Shown here piece after piece: positions 1 to 11,462 of a stretch of 64,000 bases of DNA; position 1 is the first letter of the stretch; each line of letters starts with the position of its first letter. The notes beneath the pieces are model-generated. The model searched no databases. It was not told the origin of the DNA and saw only the letters and a program-made list of their open reading frames with translations. Source of the DNA: Zantedeschia hybrid cultivar. Taxonomy: Eukaryota > Streptophyta > Magnoliopsida > Alismatales > Araceae. The stretch covers positions 80,381,024-80,445,023 of the forward strand of contig JARZZO010000005.1 of the NCBI GenBank assembly GCA_030544215.1, in the 5' to 3' direction. Position numbers and translations under genes: made by a program.

Positions 1-1509
1 ATAACCGTCTTTTTAGCCACGGTCAGGACTTCATAAATTCCCACAGTGGGATCTTCTTGATATTTCCAGCTTCATTTCTTTGAATTTCTGAAACGCGTCG
101 TGTCGCGCATACACCATTAACATGAATCAAAATACGTCGTTGTTTAACGACGCCTTTCAATCGCAAAAACAGAATTATGGCTGTTTTCAATCCATATTCC
201 AACTCTCTTCATGTCTTGTGTCCTGTATATGACTTGAACAAACAGGTTAAGCATCTATTCAGGCTTAGCCCCTTGCCTGGTTAAGTAACTGACTACTTGA
301 TCTTATCCTTGGTAGAAGGGTCAAGGGGCATAACCTTTATTAACAAAGGTAATGTGAATAATCAAACTGTAAGCAAAATGCAACATGCAAGCAGACAGAT
401 GCTTACTAAAAATAAAAAGAATGAAGCACACCAAATGCAATAAGCAAATGCTAATTGAAATATTTTTGTTGTTTTAAAATATGTACTTTTTTTGTTTTGA
501 AATATGTATATTTTTTTTGCTTTTGAAACATGTGTATTTTCTTGGCTTTTAAATTTTGTATTTTTTTTTGGATTTTGACATATGTATATTTTTTGGATTT
601 TGACATATGTATTTTTTTTTGGATTTTTGAAATATGTATTTTTTTTGGATTTTTGAACTATGTATTTTTTTTATTTTGAAACATGTTTTTTTTTTTTTGG
701 CTTTTTGAAATATGTATTCTTTTTTGATTTTTTTTTTTTTTTTGAAATATGACGTGAACTAACAGACCAGCATGGTACTCAGATCAAAAGATCATATTCA
801 TTTATGAATTTAATTCCCAAATTGTTCTTCAACAATTTAACTTAAACCCATCGTGTTTGAACTTGTGTTTCCATTCGTGATCCCATTTGATGATTTGACC
901 CTTAGTCAATCTAAGCCATTCCTTAAGTTTGGAGTACGCCTCTTTAGAAGGAAAGGAAGAATAAGTTTAGAAAGCCCATGAGAGGGTTCCGGATACCTAA
1001 AAAGATGTTCCTTTCCTACCATAATATCCGTTGGGGTTCGGTCATTTTCTTTCCGGGGTATTTATCGATCTTGCGTCCCCTTTCATTTCATTTCATGGCC
1101 TTGATGTAACGTTTGTAGTGTAATGGCCTTTTGATTTGACATTTGGATTTTGCCTTTTGCTTTTGCTTTTCTATTTTTTTTTTTCCGAGACGGATCTCCC
1201 TCATTTTTTTATGACGGCCTCCTACTAAGATGGAGGGTATTCTTGGTAGTCTATTCTAAGCCTCGTTCCGACATCATGGGCCGAGTGTAAAACAAATTTT
1301 TGTTTTAAAACGAATGATTTGTACTTTACACCTTTAGTCAAGCTTTCGGTATTCCTTAGGACTTGGCATCTCTTGTTACTCACGAATCAAACGTGTCAGT
1401 GTGTGTAGTAATGTGTTTGAAGTTAAATTATCCAAACTGATAAGGGAATTTGAGTTTATAAATTTTCTGATTCCACTGGTCTTTGTACTATGCTGATCGA
1501 CTCTTTAAC
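1..1509 (-). mobile_element. Element A, 3' noncoding region between pol and the (off-window) 3' LTR
   Basis: The sequence matches, in the same order, the regions 3' of pol in element 3 (about 35840-37185) and, on both sides of the antisense genes, element 2. It holds no gene. It contains two copies of the CGCGTC-N10-GACGCC palindrome (94-115, degenerate, and 133-154) and a T-rich minisatellite (about 468-760). The window starts inside this region, so the 3' LTR of element A is not seen. Confidence 0.8.
468..760. repeat. T-rich minisatellite (poly-T plus GAAATATGTA-like units)
   Basis: Runs of 6-15 T alternate with short words such as TTTTGAAATATGTA and TTTTGACATATGTA. The same position 3' of pol in elements 2 and 3 has a related array, so it belongs to the element and is not host sequence. 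In element orientation it is a purine-rich, A-tract array. Confidence 0.75.
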
Positions 1510-4305
1510 CTAAGGGTAGTATTTCTTAAGATGTAAACCATTCCAGGGATGAGTTAGTTCTTCTCCTTCTGCATTGACAAGACGATAAGCGTTACCAGGA
1601 AAAGCGTGCGATACAACATAAGGTCCTTCCCAGTTGGGTTGGAGCTTAGAACGCGGACCACCAGGTTTTACAAAAATCCTTTTGACGACCATTTCACCGA
1701 CTTTGAACTTACGTTCAATGACTTTCTTTTGATGAAAACGTGCTAGTCTATTTTGGTAAACTTTTGCATGATTAGCAGCTGACCATCTTTTCTCGTCTAA
1801 AAGTTCCAATTGAACAAGGAGTGCTGAACGATGTTCATCAATGGAAAATTCCTTGTTCAATTGTACTCTTAATGACGGTATAAGGATCTCGTATGGAACT
1901 ACCGCCTCCATTCTAAATGTTAAGGAATAAGGAGTCTGCCCAGTGGGCATGCGGATTGAAGTTCGGTAGGCCCATAGAGCCTTAACCAATTTTTCTGGCC
2001 AGTCTGTGAATTTGTTAGATTTGCACGTCTTTTTGATGATTTTTATCAAAGTCTTATTAGTTGCCTCTGCTTGGCCATTGCCTTGCGGATAATAAGGAGA
2101 CGAATGGTGCAATGCAATTCTATAGATGTTGCAGAGATCTTTCAATTCTTGTGACACGAACTGCGGTCCGTTGTCGGTGACGATGGTGCTTGGAATTGCA
2201 AATCGGGTGATGATGTTCTTCATGATGAACTTGCAGACGGTTGATGCTTTGACTTCCGTATATGCTTCAGCTTCTGTCCACTTGGTGAAGTATTCCGTTG
2301 CCGTGAGAATGAAAGATTTTTGCTTGATGCCGGAATCTGGATTACCAAGGGGTCCAATGATGTCGAAAGCCCACATGGAGAAAGGTCATGGGGAAGAAAC
2401 ATGATGGAATGAAGATGTAGGAGAATGAATTTTGTCTGCGTGAAGTTGGCACTTAGCACACCTACGGACATATCCTACGCAGTCTTCTTCCATGGTTGGC
2501 CAATAAAATCCTTGTCTAAGGATCTTCTTTGCTAGCATCTGTCCATTGACATGGCCACCACAAACTCCACTATGAGCTCCTTCTATAACCTTCCAAAGCT
2601 CATCTTTGTCTAGACATCTCAGAAGAACTCCATCAAAACCTCTCTTGTACAATGCTCCTCCAACTAGGGTGTATCGTTGAGCAACTCTCCTGATAGTTCT
2701 CTTCTCCTCAGTTGTAGCTTCCTCAGCATACGATTGATCTTCACAATATTTAGCAATTTCATAATACCATGGCTTCTGTTCATCATCCATCTCTTCTAAC
2801 AACTCCATCAACATGATTTCTCTCTTTTCCACGATATCTCCATCTCTGACTTTCTTCAGCAACTTCTCCTTAGTTTTAAGAAATGAAGGGTCTTTCACGG
2901 TGGGTGAAAGACGCCTATGAACTATGATTGATTCAGATTGCTTGCTGATTGGAAAATCAAGAGAAGATGCTAGTGAGGCTAGAGCGTCAGCTAAGATGTT
3001 CTGATTCCTAGGGACATGGACAAAGATCAGTTTCGTGAAAAGCTTTGAATAAGCAGAAGTAAGTTCTTGGTAAGGCTTGAGCTTGGGATCAAGAGTTCGA
3101 TACTTGGTCAGCACTTGGCGAAGAATCAGTTGGCTATCACCCACAATCCTGAGTTTGGTGGCACCATGAAAATGAGCAGCCTTGAGGCCAGCAAGGAGTG
3201 CCTCGTATTCAGCTATATTGTTGGTGACTGGAAAGTCAAGCTGAAAGGCTTGTGGAATGGTGACACCTTCAGGTGATAACATAACGATACCGATCTCATT
3301 TCCATGAGAATTCAGAGCTCCGTCAAAATGCAGAGTCCATATATCATCTCTGATTTGATTTACGGACATCAGTTCCTCATCTGGAAACTCTGATCGCACT
3401 GGATCAAAACGAGGAAGGGGATGATGAGCGAGATGTTCTGCTATGGCATAGCCCTTGATCCCTTTCTGCTGAATGTAAGTGATATCGAATTGAGATAGAA
3501 AGCTTTGCCATCTCGCTAACCTATCAGTAAGAACAGATTTCTCCAGAAAGAATTTGATCGGATTCATTCTAGCGATGAGATGGACTTCATGGGCCAGAAA
3601 ATAATGCTTCAATTTCTGCACAACCCAGACCAATGCTGCACATGTTTTCTCCATCGCTGTATATCTCTGTTCAACGGGGTTGAGAAGTTTAGAGATATAG
3701 TAGGCTACCCTCTCTTTTCCTTCTTCATCGTCTTGTGCTAGGACAGCCCCCACTGCATCATCTAGGACAGAAATATAAAGTATCAATAGTTTGCCTGGAG
3801 ATGGTGGTCTCAAAACAGGAGGACTTGCTAAATAATTCTTTAATCCATCGAATGCCTCTTGACACTTATCGTTCCAATCGAATTTGACTCATGGCTTGGT
3901 AAGCTCGTAGAATGGCTTACACCTTTGTGAGTTCTGGGAGACAAAACGGCGAATAAATTGCAACCTCCCGATTAATCTTCTCAACTCTTTCAAGTTTTTG
4001 GGAGGTGACATTTCTCTGATAGCCTTCGCCTTGTTGGGATCGATCTCAATTCCCCGTTTGCTGACGATGAATCCAAGTAATTTCCCTGAAGATACCCCGA
4101 ATACACATTTCTTGGGGTTCATCTTTAACTGATACTCTCTCGATCTCTCTAATACCCTTGCCAAAACTTTGGCATGCTCAGCCTTTGTCTTAGATTTAAC
4201 CAATAAATCATCCACATACACTTCTAGATCTATGTGCATCATGTCATGAAATATTGCCATCATAGCCCTATGATAAGTGGCTCCAGCATTCTTCAATCCA
4301 AATGG
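1510..4305 (-). pseudogene. Element A pol remnant: reverse transcriptase (part), RNase H, archaeal-type RNase H, integrase
   Basis: Minus-strand pol read from 4305 down to the stop at 1510. The first piece starts inside the RT and keeps the YVDD active-site motif; the N-terminal half of the RT is missing because the copia remnant abuts at 4305/4306. An in-frame TGA (3889-3891) follows the RT, where element 2 has a Gly codon; element 3 has the same TGA. Next come the Ty3 RNase H, the second archaeal-type RNase H (start HFDGALNSHG), the integrase HHCC zinc finger, and, after a break near 2380, the integrase core (TDNGPQF, then QGNGQAEATN) and GPY/F-like end. It is broken by at least one stop and one frameshift and so is dead. 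It diverges from elements 2 and 3 more than they do from each other, as expected of the older host element. Confidence 0.9.
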
Positions 4306-4310
4306 GATTA

Positions 4311-5290
4311 TGATTTAAGATTTGATCTATAATCTTAATTACCATTAATTTATTAATTAAGGGGATTTTAATTTAGATTTGATCTAAATATTTAATTGAC
4401 TAGTGTTGTTAATTAATATTCGAGATATGATCCTTAATGATTTTTTATAATTAAGATGTGATCTTAATTTTATTAACAATTGTTGTTAATAATTTTAATA
4501 TAAGTCATTAAGGGGATTAATTAAGATGAGATCTTAATTTAAAAATTAACAAATGTTGTTATTTACATAAATTGGAATCTTAATTAATTATTAACAATTG
4601 TTGTTATTAATGATTAAGATAAAATTAACAAATGTTGTTAATTTATGTTTAAGATGGGATCTTAAAATCAATTAACATATGTTGTTAATTATTTAAGTGA
4701 TTAGATTATTTTAATTTCTTAGCAATTGTTGTTAGGAAATTATATCAATAATTTAGAGACACTTAATAATGGTTGTTAAGTGATTAATTAACTAATTATA
4801 ATAGTTATAATTAAGTTGATTATTTCTTGAGTAATAAATCTTAATAAAAGTTATTAAGGATTAATTAAGTCTTAATAATAGTTATTAAGATCATTAATTA
4901 GTTTACTCAAGTATCTATTAATTATTAGTTTTAATGATCTAATCTACTTAGAATTTAATCTTTTATGAATGTTATTAAAGGATTAAATTAAGTCTAATTG
5001 TTAGACTATTTTAATTAGAAATATTCTAATTATTATTTCTTAATAATGGTTATTGAGAAATATGAATTAAATAAAGGGGTTTATTAACAAGGAGTTGTTA
5101 AGGGGTTAATAATTTGAGTTGAAAATTCTTTTATAAATGTTATTTAGGAATTTTTAATTCTATCTAAATGTTAGATTGTTTCGTATTAATAATTGTTATT
5201 AATGTGATTTAATATTAATCTAAATGTTAGATTAATTAATTTAGAAATGTTCTAAATTATGCATGGAATATTTTAGATTTTTAATTTTAG
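4311..5290. repeat. AT-rich block of consecutive short palindromes
   Basis: No open frame. It reads as a chain of short, mostly perfect inverted repeats with two recurring themes: AAGAT-nnn-ATCTT (about 4444, 4522, 4650) and TTAACAA-n-TGTTGTTAA variants (about 4480, 4545, 4590, 4628, 4673). Later units have changed arms that still pair, such as CTTAATAATAGTTATTAAG near 4870. It may be leader sequence of the copia element or a separate insertion; I cannot tell. Confidence 0.6.
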
Positions 5291-6122
5291 CTTTATGTGC
5301 GCATGTTGATGTGTTTAATGCTTTAAATTAGATTTATTGCATGCTAGAAAATAAGATTTTCGAAAATTCAAATTACCCAATTTTGATTGGTACCCAGGTT
5401 TTAAGAAAGCCAAAATTATTATATTTTCAAAATTTTAGCCTTCATGTGATGTGCTTTATCATGTGTGAATGGTTAAAATTTGTGGTGGTCATGGATATGC
5501 ACTTAGTTAAATTTCATATCATATGATGGTGTGTGATTTTGTGGATTGTTATGGAATGTGAATGTTTATTAATTAAATGTTAATTAATGAGGCTTGTGTG
5601 CCTCCCTCTCTCCATTCCATTGTAATTCTATCTCCTTCTATTACTGTACTCGGCCATAAGGCTTTCTCTTACAATTTATTTGTATTTGAAATTGTTTCAA
5701 AGTATATAATATTTGTAATTGATCACGCCGACCGAGGAGAGGCGATGATGATCCACAAATGCAACTAGGAAGGCGACAGGAGATGAGATCACCAGTGGCT
5801 ATGTGTTTGCATGTTTAAATTATATAATTGTTATATAGTTTTTGTGATTAATTGTTTGGCTCCAGTTAATCACCGTGCTGTCTATGACCACATAATGAAT
5901 ATGTATGGATGATGCATGCCTTTAAGTTATTGATTATGAATCGATTGCTAATATCTAGGTATAGTTAAATATATATTCGATATATTTATAAACTATCACC
6001 TAGGATGAGACCAACTTAATATAAACAAAACCTTCAACATAAAGTCTAAGCCGGAGCGCGAGTCATTAAGAATGTACCGCGTGGCTCTTCATCAATATAG
6101 TTCTTAGAACTTGATTCAGTGA
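5291..6122. other. No gene recognised: AT-rich stretch inside the copia remnant
   Basis: AT-rich sequence with only short chance frames. A less AT-rich island lies at about 5590-5810, including GACCGAGGAGAGGCGATGAT. It is probably leader or gag-proximal sequence of the decayed element. I see no motif that fixes its identity. Confidence 0.5.
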
Positions 6123-6450
6123 TGACAGATACTACGTGTTTACCCGAGATCTGCCACCATCTGATGAAAGGACTATTAACTATGGCATTATGATGCCTTG
6201 AGATTAGAATAGAAGAACGGTGTAGCTATCCTCGCGTTTACCCGGGAGCTGCATTCTTACTCTACTCTGTCGCGTATTGATGGTAAAGCTTAGACCAGGT
6301 ATAATGGTCTACTGTGTTTACCCGGGACCATTAAAGACCTGGGAGCCGAAATAAGATCGGATATTGCAAGGAGTTGCAACTACCATGAGATGGTTGCTCT
6401 AAGATAATGGTATGATACTATGTGTTTACCCGAGGTCATACTGTGATTCT
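6123..6450. repeat. Four spaced hairpins sharing a GTTTACCCG core
   Basis: The core (C/T)GTGTTTACCCG(A/G)G occurs near 6135, 6232, 6315 and 6421, roughly 80-105 bp apart. Each copy is flanked by short arms that differ between copies but pair within a copy: AGAT/ATCT, AGCT/AGCT, AATGGTC/GACCATT (6303-6309 with 6326-6332) and GTATGA/TCATAC. Constant loop with variable paired arms suggests an RNA or DNA structure. Function unknown. Confidence 0.6.
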
Positions 6451-6737
6451 TGGAGATTCTGATCCTCACTAGAAGACCGTCGGAGTCTTCCGTTTTGTAT
6501 ACCTGAAGGTTATACAGTCCGTCGAAAAATAGTGGGAAATAATTCAAGATAAAAGACCATAATTGAATTATCAGAACTATCTGCTTAAATTACGTTATTT
6601 CCTTCGATCACTAATATGTCTGTCGTTTATTCGAGATTTTGGCATGTTGGATGTCGATACTTCTCATACTCAGACTGACTAGAAAACTCTGAAGAATGTC
6701 TTCAGCGCCAAGTGAAAGTCACTATCCTAATCAGATA

Positions 6738-6878
6738 TCATGAATCCTCTTACTTGGATAGACCAAGGTGAAGAGGTACTCATGGTATGCCTTAATGAAA
6801 GGCAATGATTATCATGAAATCTCTTATTTGGATAGACCAAGATGAAGAGATATTTATGATGTGCCTTTGAGAAAGGCA
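6738..6878. repeat. Duplicated hairpin unit, 74-bp offset
   Basis: Two units, 6738-6804 and 6811-6878, each hold two hairpins. The first pairs CCTCTT with AAGAGG (6746-6751/6771-6776) in unit 1 and TCTCTT with AAGAGA (6820-6825/6845-6850) in unit 2, so the outer pair changed on both sides. The second pairs TGCCTT with AAGGCA in both units. Confidence 0.65.
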
Positions 6879-6954
6879 AGTGGTAAGACTTTAAACGGTC
6901 AAACCCACACTTGAAAGGATAAAAAAAAGTCAACCGAGATAGAGAAGTAGCAGT

Positions 6955-9385
6955 TCTCCCACTGCAACCAATATAAGGATATTGGTAAATGCAAAAAGAA
7001 TATGGAACTTGAAAGAAGTTTCATGTATTCTTATTATCGTCTTTTGCATGTCTATTGGATAATTAGCGTATCCAATATGAGATATTGGAAATGATTCTCA
7101 GAGCTGCGATAGTGTGCAGACTTAGATAAGCAAAAGGAAATCGAGAAAATGTAAGTGTTGAGTTGGACTCAACTATTGTTCATGATATTCATAGGTTGCT
7201 GTCTGACAGTAAATCTTTGTATATCTATAGGAGTCTAATATGAAACTGAATAACTGTTATTTAGTTGCATAAGAAATTAAGAATAACATTGATTGAAAAG
7301 AATAATAGTTGTTCGAATCAGTCAATGTACTATAGATTCTTAAAGTGACATTTCATGTGATGAATGTTCACTAGTCTCCTATAGAAATGAACTGTGTGAG
7401 TCCTGATTATCTATGGTATTGTACATAGGGTTGTACAATAAGAAATCATTGATGCTGATGCATATTGATGTAACCAGCTCCAAGGCCAAAGATAATCACT
7501 GCTATTGACTTACCTTATAGTTCACTCTTGGAATGATTCGACTGTATGTACTTATTGAAGTACAAGTTGAATGCATCTGAGAGATTAAGGTATAAGATCA
7601 ATATGAAGTATTAGAATTTTTGATTTGATCAAATAAACTAGTACTTAAGTATATGATTTACACATATCATTAAGAGAATAATTGTATCCTCGCTCGATTA
7701 ATCCTCATTGTGCATCATAGAAATATGATAGAATGAGGAATTGCACCTTATTAAGATATGGTGCAATACATAATAAGATTTGCCTAATTCTTGTCCTTTT
7801 GAACATAAGTATGAATATTAGATGTCCATACTTTAAAGATGGTTCCAAATTAGTCAGTGTGTGTCTATATAAGATATGGAAACCAAATAATTCATATGAT
7901 ATGTGAATTATGAATAAACCTGATTTAAAAGTCAGGTATTATCGTGATGTGAATTGTGAATGTCTAAAGAGTTTGGACATTACAGTTATTGGCCAGACGA
8001 TAATAAAATAATTGTCGTCCTGAAAGCTGTCTTCTGTGAAGAGGAATATGTCCTCAAAGAAGACAGTGGGAGCTGATAAAACTAGAAGATGTTCTAGATT
8101 CACAAGTTAACATAAGATTATTAGATAATCTTTAGTTGTTTGGAACCACTCATGTCACACATCAGAGAACTTCATAGATTTTTGAGATTCTCTCAGTGAC
8201 TAGAAGGATATGTTTGACATATCTGATTTAGCTAGGTGAGAGGAGTTCAAAATAGATTATGATCTAAAATCTATGATAATGATGCTCTCTGTCATTACAA
8301 CTTTGAGATTGATAAGTTATACTTGTCAATACTGCCTATCATGAGACTGATGACAGTTGGATATTAAAAGCGTCCATTCAATATGATTGAGATAAAGATG
8401 TATATGATACACCTTTAAAGCTTTTAGAATGTCCAGGAAGTGAGTTACGATTTCAAAATTATTTTGAATTAAACTGAAGCTTCCTAAGTTGTAATAAAAG
8501 TTTTTGACTTAATTGTCATATATTATGTGATCGTTAAGAATGATCACGGATTGTGTGTATTCAGAAAGGACAGTGGGAGCACAATCGCTTTAGTAATGCT
8601 TTATGATAATAACATCAAAGTCATTGAGAATGGCTTCAAGATGTTACTATTAGTGAAAGCATTGTTAACCATGTTTTCTTCCATAACTGATTTAGTTATA
8701 ATATTCCACGTATTGGAAATACGAATCTATTAAGATAGATTGGTGGGGATATTATATTGACCTGTATGTCAAAATGTTTGGCATAAATTTCATAACAAAT
8801 ATCAATTGTTGAGATATAGAATTTATTCTTTTAAAGAAAGTCCTTAAAGGATACATGAGTGAAATGCATCATTAAGCGCTTGAGAAGTGCTAAGGGTGCA
8901 TTCACGTATATGGAGAGGATGATTTGAAACTATGAGGTCACACTGACTCAAATCTCAAGTCAAATAATGGATTCAACCTTCTGGTAGAAAGGAATGGATT
9001 GGAATGGTTCCAATCCAGAACTCGATATTAAGATGACGACATAAACAAGTGATACTGTTATTGGAACAGTATGGATGAAAAGGTTCATCCCTGAACTAGA
9101 TGTAGTTCTAAAAGGTATCTGATTAAATCTCGTTGTTGTAGGACAATAGTGGGAGAAATGAATTGTGTGATCGAGCCATGGTCTCTTCAGAAGTTACAGA
9201 ACATTCTGAGGCTCTTTCACAGGTTCAAAGACAAAGAAAAAAGAGGAAATAACGTAATGGAAATATTCCAGCTGTAGATAATTTAGCAGATCCCTGACCA
9301 AGTCTTAGTCACAGACTTTCTGTGAGCATCACCTAGATTTGATGGAGATCAAATGCGAAAGTGATTGGCTTGAGTCAAAGTGGGA
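6955..9385 (+). pseudogene. Copia gag-pol vestiges (zinc knuckle, RT, RNase H)
   Basis: Too many stops and indels for any open frame, but several blocks read as Ty1/copia. Near 6961-7015 is a gag zinc-knuckle-like stretch (HCNQYKD...CKK). At about 8430-8620 is the RT block equivalent to LKQASRSWN followed by LCVFRKDSGSTIA; the YVDD motif after it is destroyed (LYDNN). RNase H follows: an LRSAKG...DLKL...HTDS-like block at 8870-8970, VWMKRFIPELDVVL near 9068-9110, and NLADP then a broken LTK at about 9291-9312. Just before the LTR it reads CESDWLESKWEI. The order fits copia, with internal deletions. I could not place protease or integrase. Confidence 0.7.
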
Positions 9386-9388
9386 GAT
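9377..9388 (+). other. Polypurine tract of the copia element
   Basis: AAAGTGGGAGAT sits immediately before the LTR start TGATGGATATAGG, the usual arrangement for plus-strand priming in Ty1/copia elements. Confidence 0.75.
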
Positions 9389-10915
9389 TGATGGATATAG
9401 GTGTCCTCTAAGCCAATCATAAGGCACCTATATTTACGCAGAATAAGTCCATGAATATGTGCAATAGTCATCAGATTATGATGAGATCATAATAATGAGA
9501 CTGATGACTTATAAACACATATTCTTAATTGTTCCTAGTCGTAGGATGTTTGAGAAGGACATCAAACATCCGGTTAGACTAGTACAGGTTATTCCAGCTC
9601 ATATGATGAGGGTAACTGATCTCGTTAGTTACTAATGTGGAGACACAATGGTAAACCTGTAGGTGCTCATTGGAGAATGAGTTCACTGAACTGATCCGAC
9701 ATGAATCGCCGAATGGTAATTTACCTGACTGTCAATCGGCTTGATTCATCGTCACAGTAGCGTGGTTGATCCTTGGACTTGAGACACCAAAGACACCTTG
9801 TCGGTGGACTTCTGGACTTTGACCTTGACCTACGAATCCCTATCCACGGGATCTCAAATAGTCAAGGATCGGGTCCAGCGGAAGACCTTCGAAGGTGATT
9901 GTGTGTTCAATAGAGGATCGTTCGCTCTCAGGTAACTGGAGAGAGAATGCTCTAGACTAGACCCGCAGGAGTCTCTGGCCAGAGCAGAAACAATATCAGA
10001 AAAGTGGTTTTCGGATATTGTAAAGCGGAGTCTAATTCAAGTGAGTTGACACTCTAGGGTTTGACAGTTGACCATACCCTAGGTTAACTCGAGAGCATTG
10101 TGCGAACGAAGGATTATAGCCACGTGGTAACTGTGGACGGACAGGTTCCATTAGTGGGTTGCTGAACCCCATTACCTTCCGGGATCATGCGGTGTTGCTT
10201 GGCACCCAACTTGATCAGAAGTCTGACCGAATTCACATGCGATGTCAATTCGGTTAAGTAATTAGTTAATATCTAGATATTAATTAATTACTATAAGTCA
10301 ATAACTAGTTATTGGACTTAACGGGCTGAAAACCGGACTGGTAAATGGGCCTAGAGGGTCACACGTAATAAGATTCTCAGTCGGTGGTACATAAGTGGGA
10401 TTTATATTAACTCGGGGACTTTTGTGAAAAGTCGCGCCGACTTAATATATATACACGCTATTGAGAAACCCTGGGCCAAGCTCCAGGATTTCCCTTGCTG
10501 GCCGTCATCCCCTCCTTTCTCTCTCCCCCTCTGGGCGTCCCGTTCGGCGCGCCAAAACAGCTTTCGTCTCCGCCGCGTGTGATTCCCAAAAGTCGGGAAT
10601 TCCCGTCGGCGGGATTTCCGCAACCCTTGCGACGACGGATCTTCAGCGAGCGAGCTGTAACGGACGAGGGATCGAGGACGAACCACCGCGGAGGATCGCG
10701 TGGATACCGCTGGAGGCCGGACGCTTGTGCGGCTCGCGGCATCGCCTCGATGGAACCGAAACGGAAGCGGATTCGAATCCGCGCACGGTAATTAGATTCC
10801 AACCTGGTTTTTCGGTTTGTGTTTTCGTTCTGAATCGGATCAGCGGGCATCGGGCGGGATTAATTTTTGTTCTTCGTTTCTGCTGCGTTCTTCGCGTCCC
10901 GTCCGGATCCCAACA
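9389..10915 (+). repeat. 3' LTR of the copia element (1,527 bp)
   Basis: It starts TGATGG after the polypurine tract and ends CCCAACA exactly where element A homology resumes. A TATA-like TATATATA lies at about 10446-10453 in the plus orientation. The last 450 bp are GC-rich and give chance open frames on both strands. No matching 5' LTR is in the window. Confidence 0.8.
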
Positions 10916-11462
10916 CTTCATAGGGGTCATCTGGCTCTCCTTCATTGGTCTCTTCCGACAGCAATATCCGTTTGTCAAAGATAGCACCGGGACTTTCGAT
11001 CAGTTCATCAATCTGCGGCGGCCACTTGCGTTCTGCAGGATCTAGAAACAGTCTGTTCAGTGCAATGTAGAGGTCTCTCAGATCGAACCACCGGTACCAT
11101 TCACATTCAAGATTATGGAATTTTCTCCTCTTCATAGGCCGCAGAGCCTCCAAAGACTGGTACGTGAGTAGTTCTGAGCAATGCCTGGCCAAGTCTCTCC
11201 TATATATATCATGGAAGTCAAAACACGAAGTAATGACCACCGTGTTGTCATGGCTAATTATGGGCCCCTTTACAAAATGTGTATATAGGGTCTATGTTAG
11301 GGGATCCCGGCCTTCCTTGGGCGGTGTAGACATTGTCTCCCAGACTTTCTGACCTTCTTCATTCTCTGCTTGTTGAACGATGTCTTGTTTCAGTTTTCTT
11401 GGCCTATAGCCCAGGCCGCTTCCAAGTGCCCCTCGGTGATCTTTGACAGGAGTGGTCCTGCC
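10916..11462 (-). pseudogene. Element A, remnant of the protease-RT linker region
   Basis: Minus-strand frame homologous to the uncharacterised segment between protease and RT in elements 2 and 3 (shared words CFDFHDIY, ARHCSELL, ECEWYRW). It is cut on its pol side by the copia LTR at 10915/10916. The segment has no motif I recognise, but it is well conserved between the copies, so it was probably part of the polyprotein. Confidence 0.75.

Larger units (their letters stand above)
4306..10915 (+). mobile_element. Decayed, 5'-truncated Ty1/copia element (Tork/Angela-like)
   Basis: Element A matches elements 2 and 3 up to 4305 (AATGG) and again from 10916 (CTTCATAGG). Everything between is foreign and plus-oriented: vestiges of copia gag, RT and RNase H, a polypurine tract and one complete 3' LTR. 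No 5' LTR or TGGTATCAGA-type primer site is seen. About 1.43 kb of element A (the segment equivalent to 25025-26450 in element 2) is also missing, so one deletion probably removed the 5' LTR plus neighbouring Tat sequence. If so, CTTCA at 10916-10920 would be the surviving TSD copy. Confidence 0.8.

Noticed and set aside
8527..8733. A 68-codon plus-strand frame
   Set aside because: It reads as a copia RT fragment (FRKDSGSTIA) with the active site destroyed; not a gene of its own.
6960..9110. Many perfect short hairpins (for example 7053-7077, 8027-8066, 8996-9016, 9093-9108) suggesting a structured noncoding RNA
   Set aside because: Several coincide with recognisable copia codons (for example ELDVV at 9093-9108), so they can be by-products of decayed coding sequence in AT-rich DNA. 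I kept only the two upstream blocks that show no coding vestige.
10402..11045. Several overlapping GC-rich open frames on both strands
   Set aside because: They lie in the 3' end of the copia LTR, where GC-rich sequence keeps all frames open by chance.
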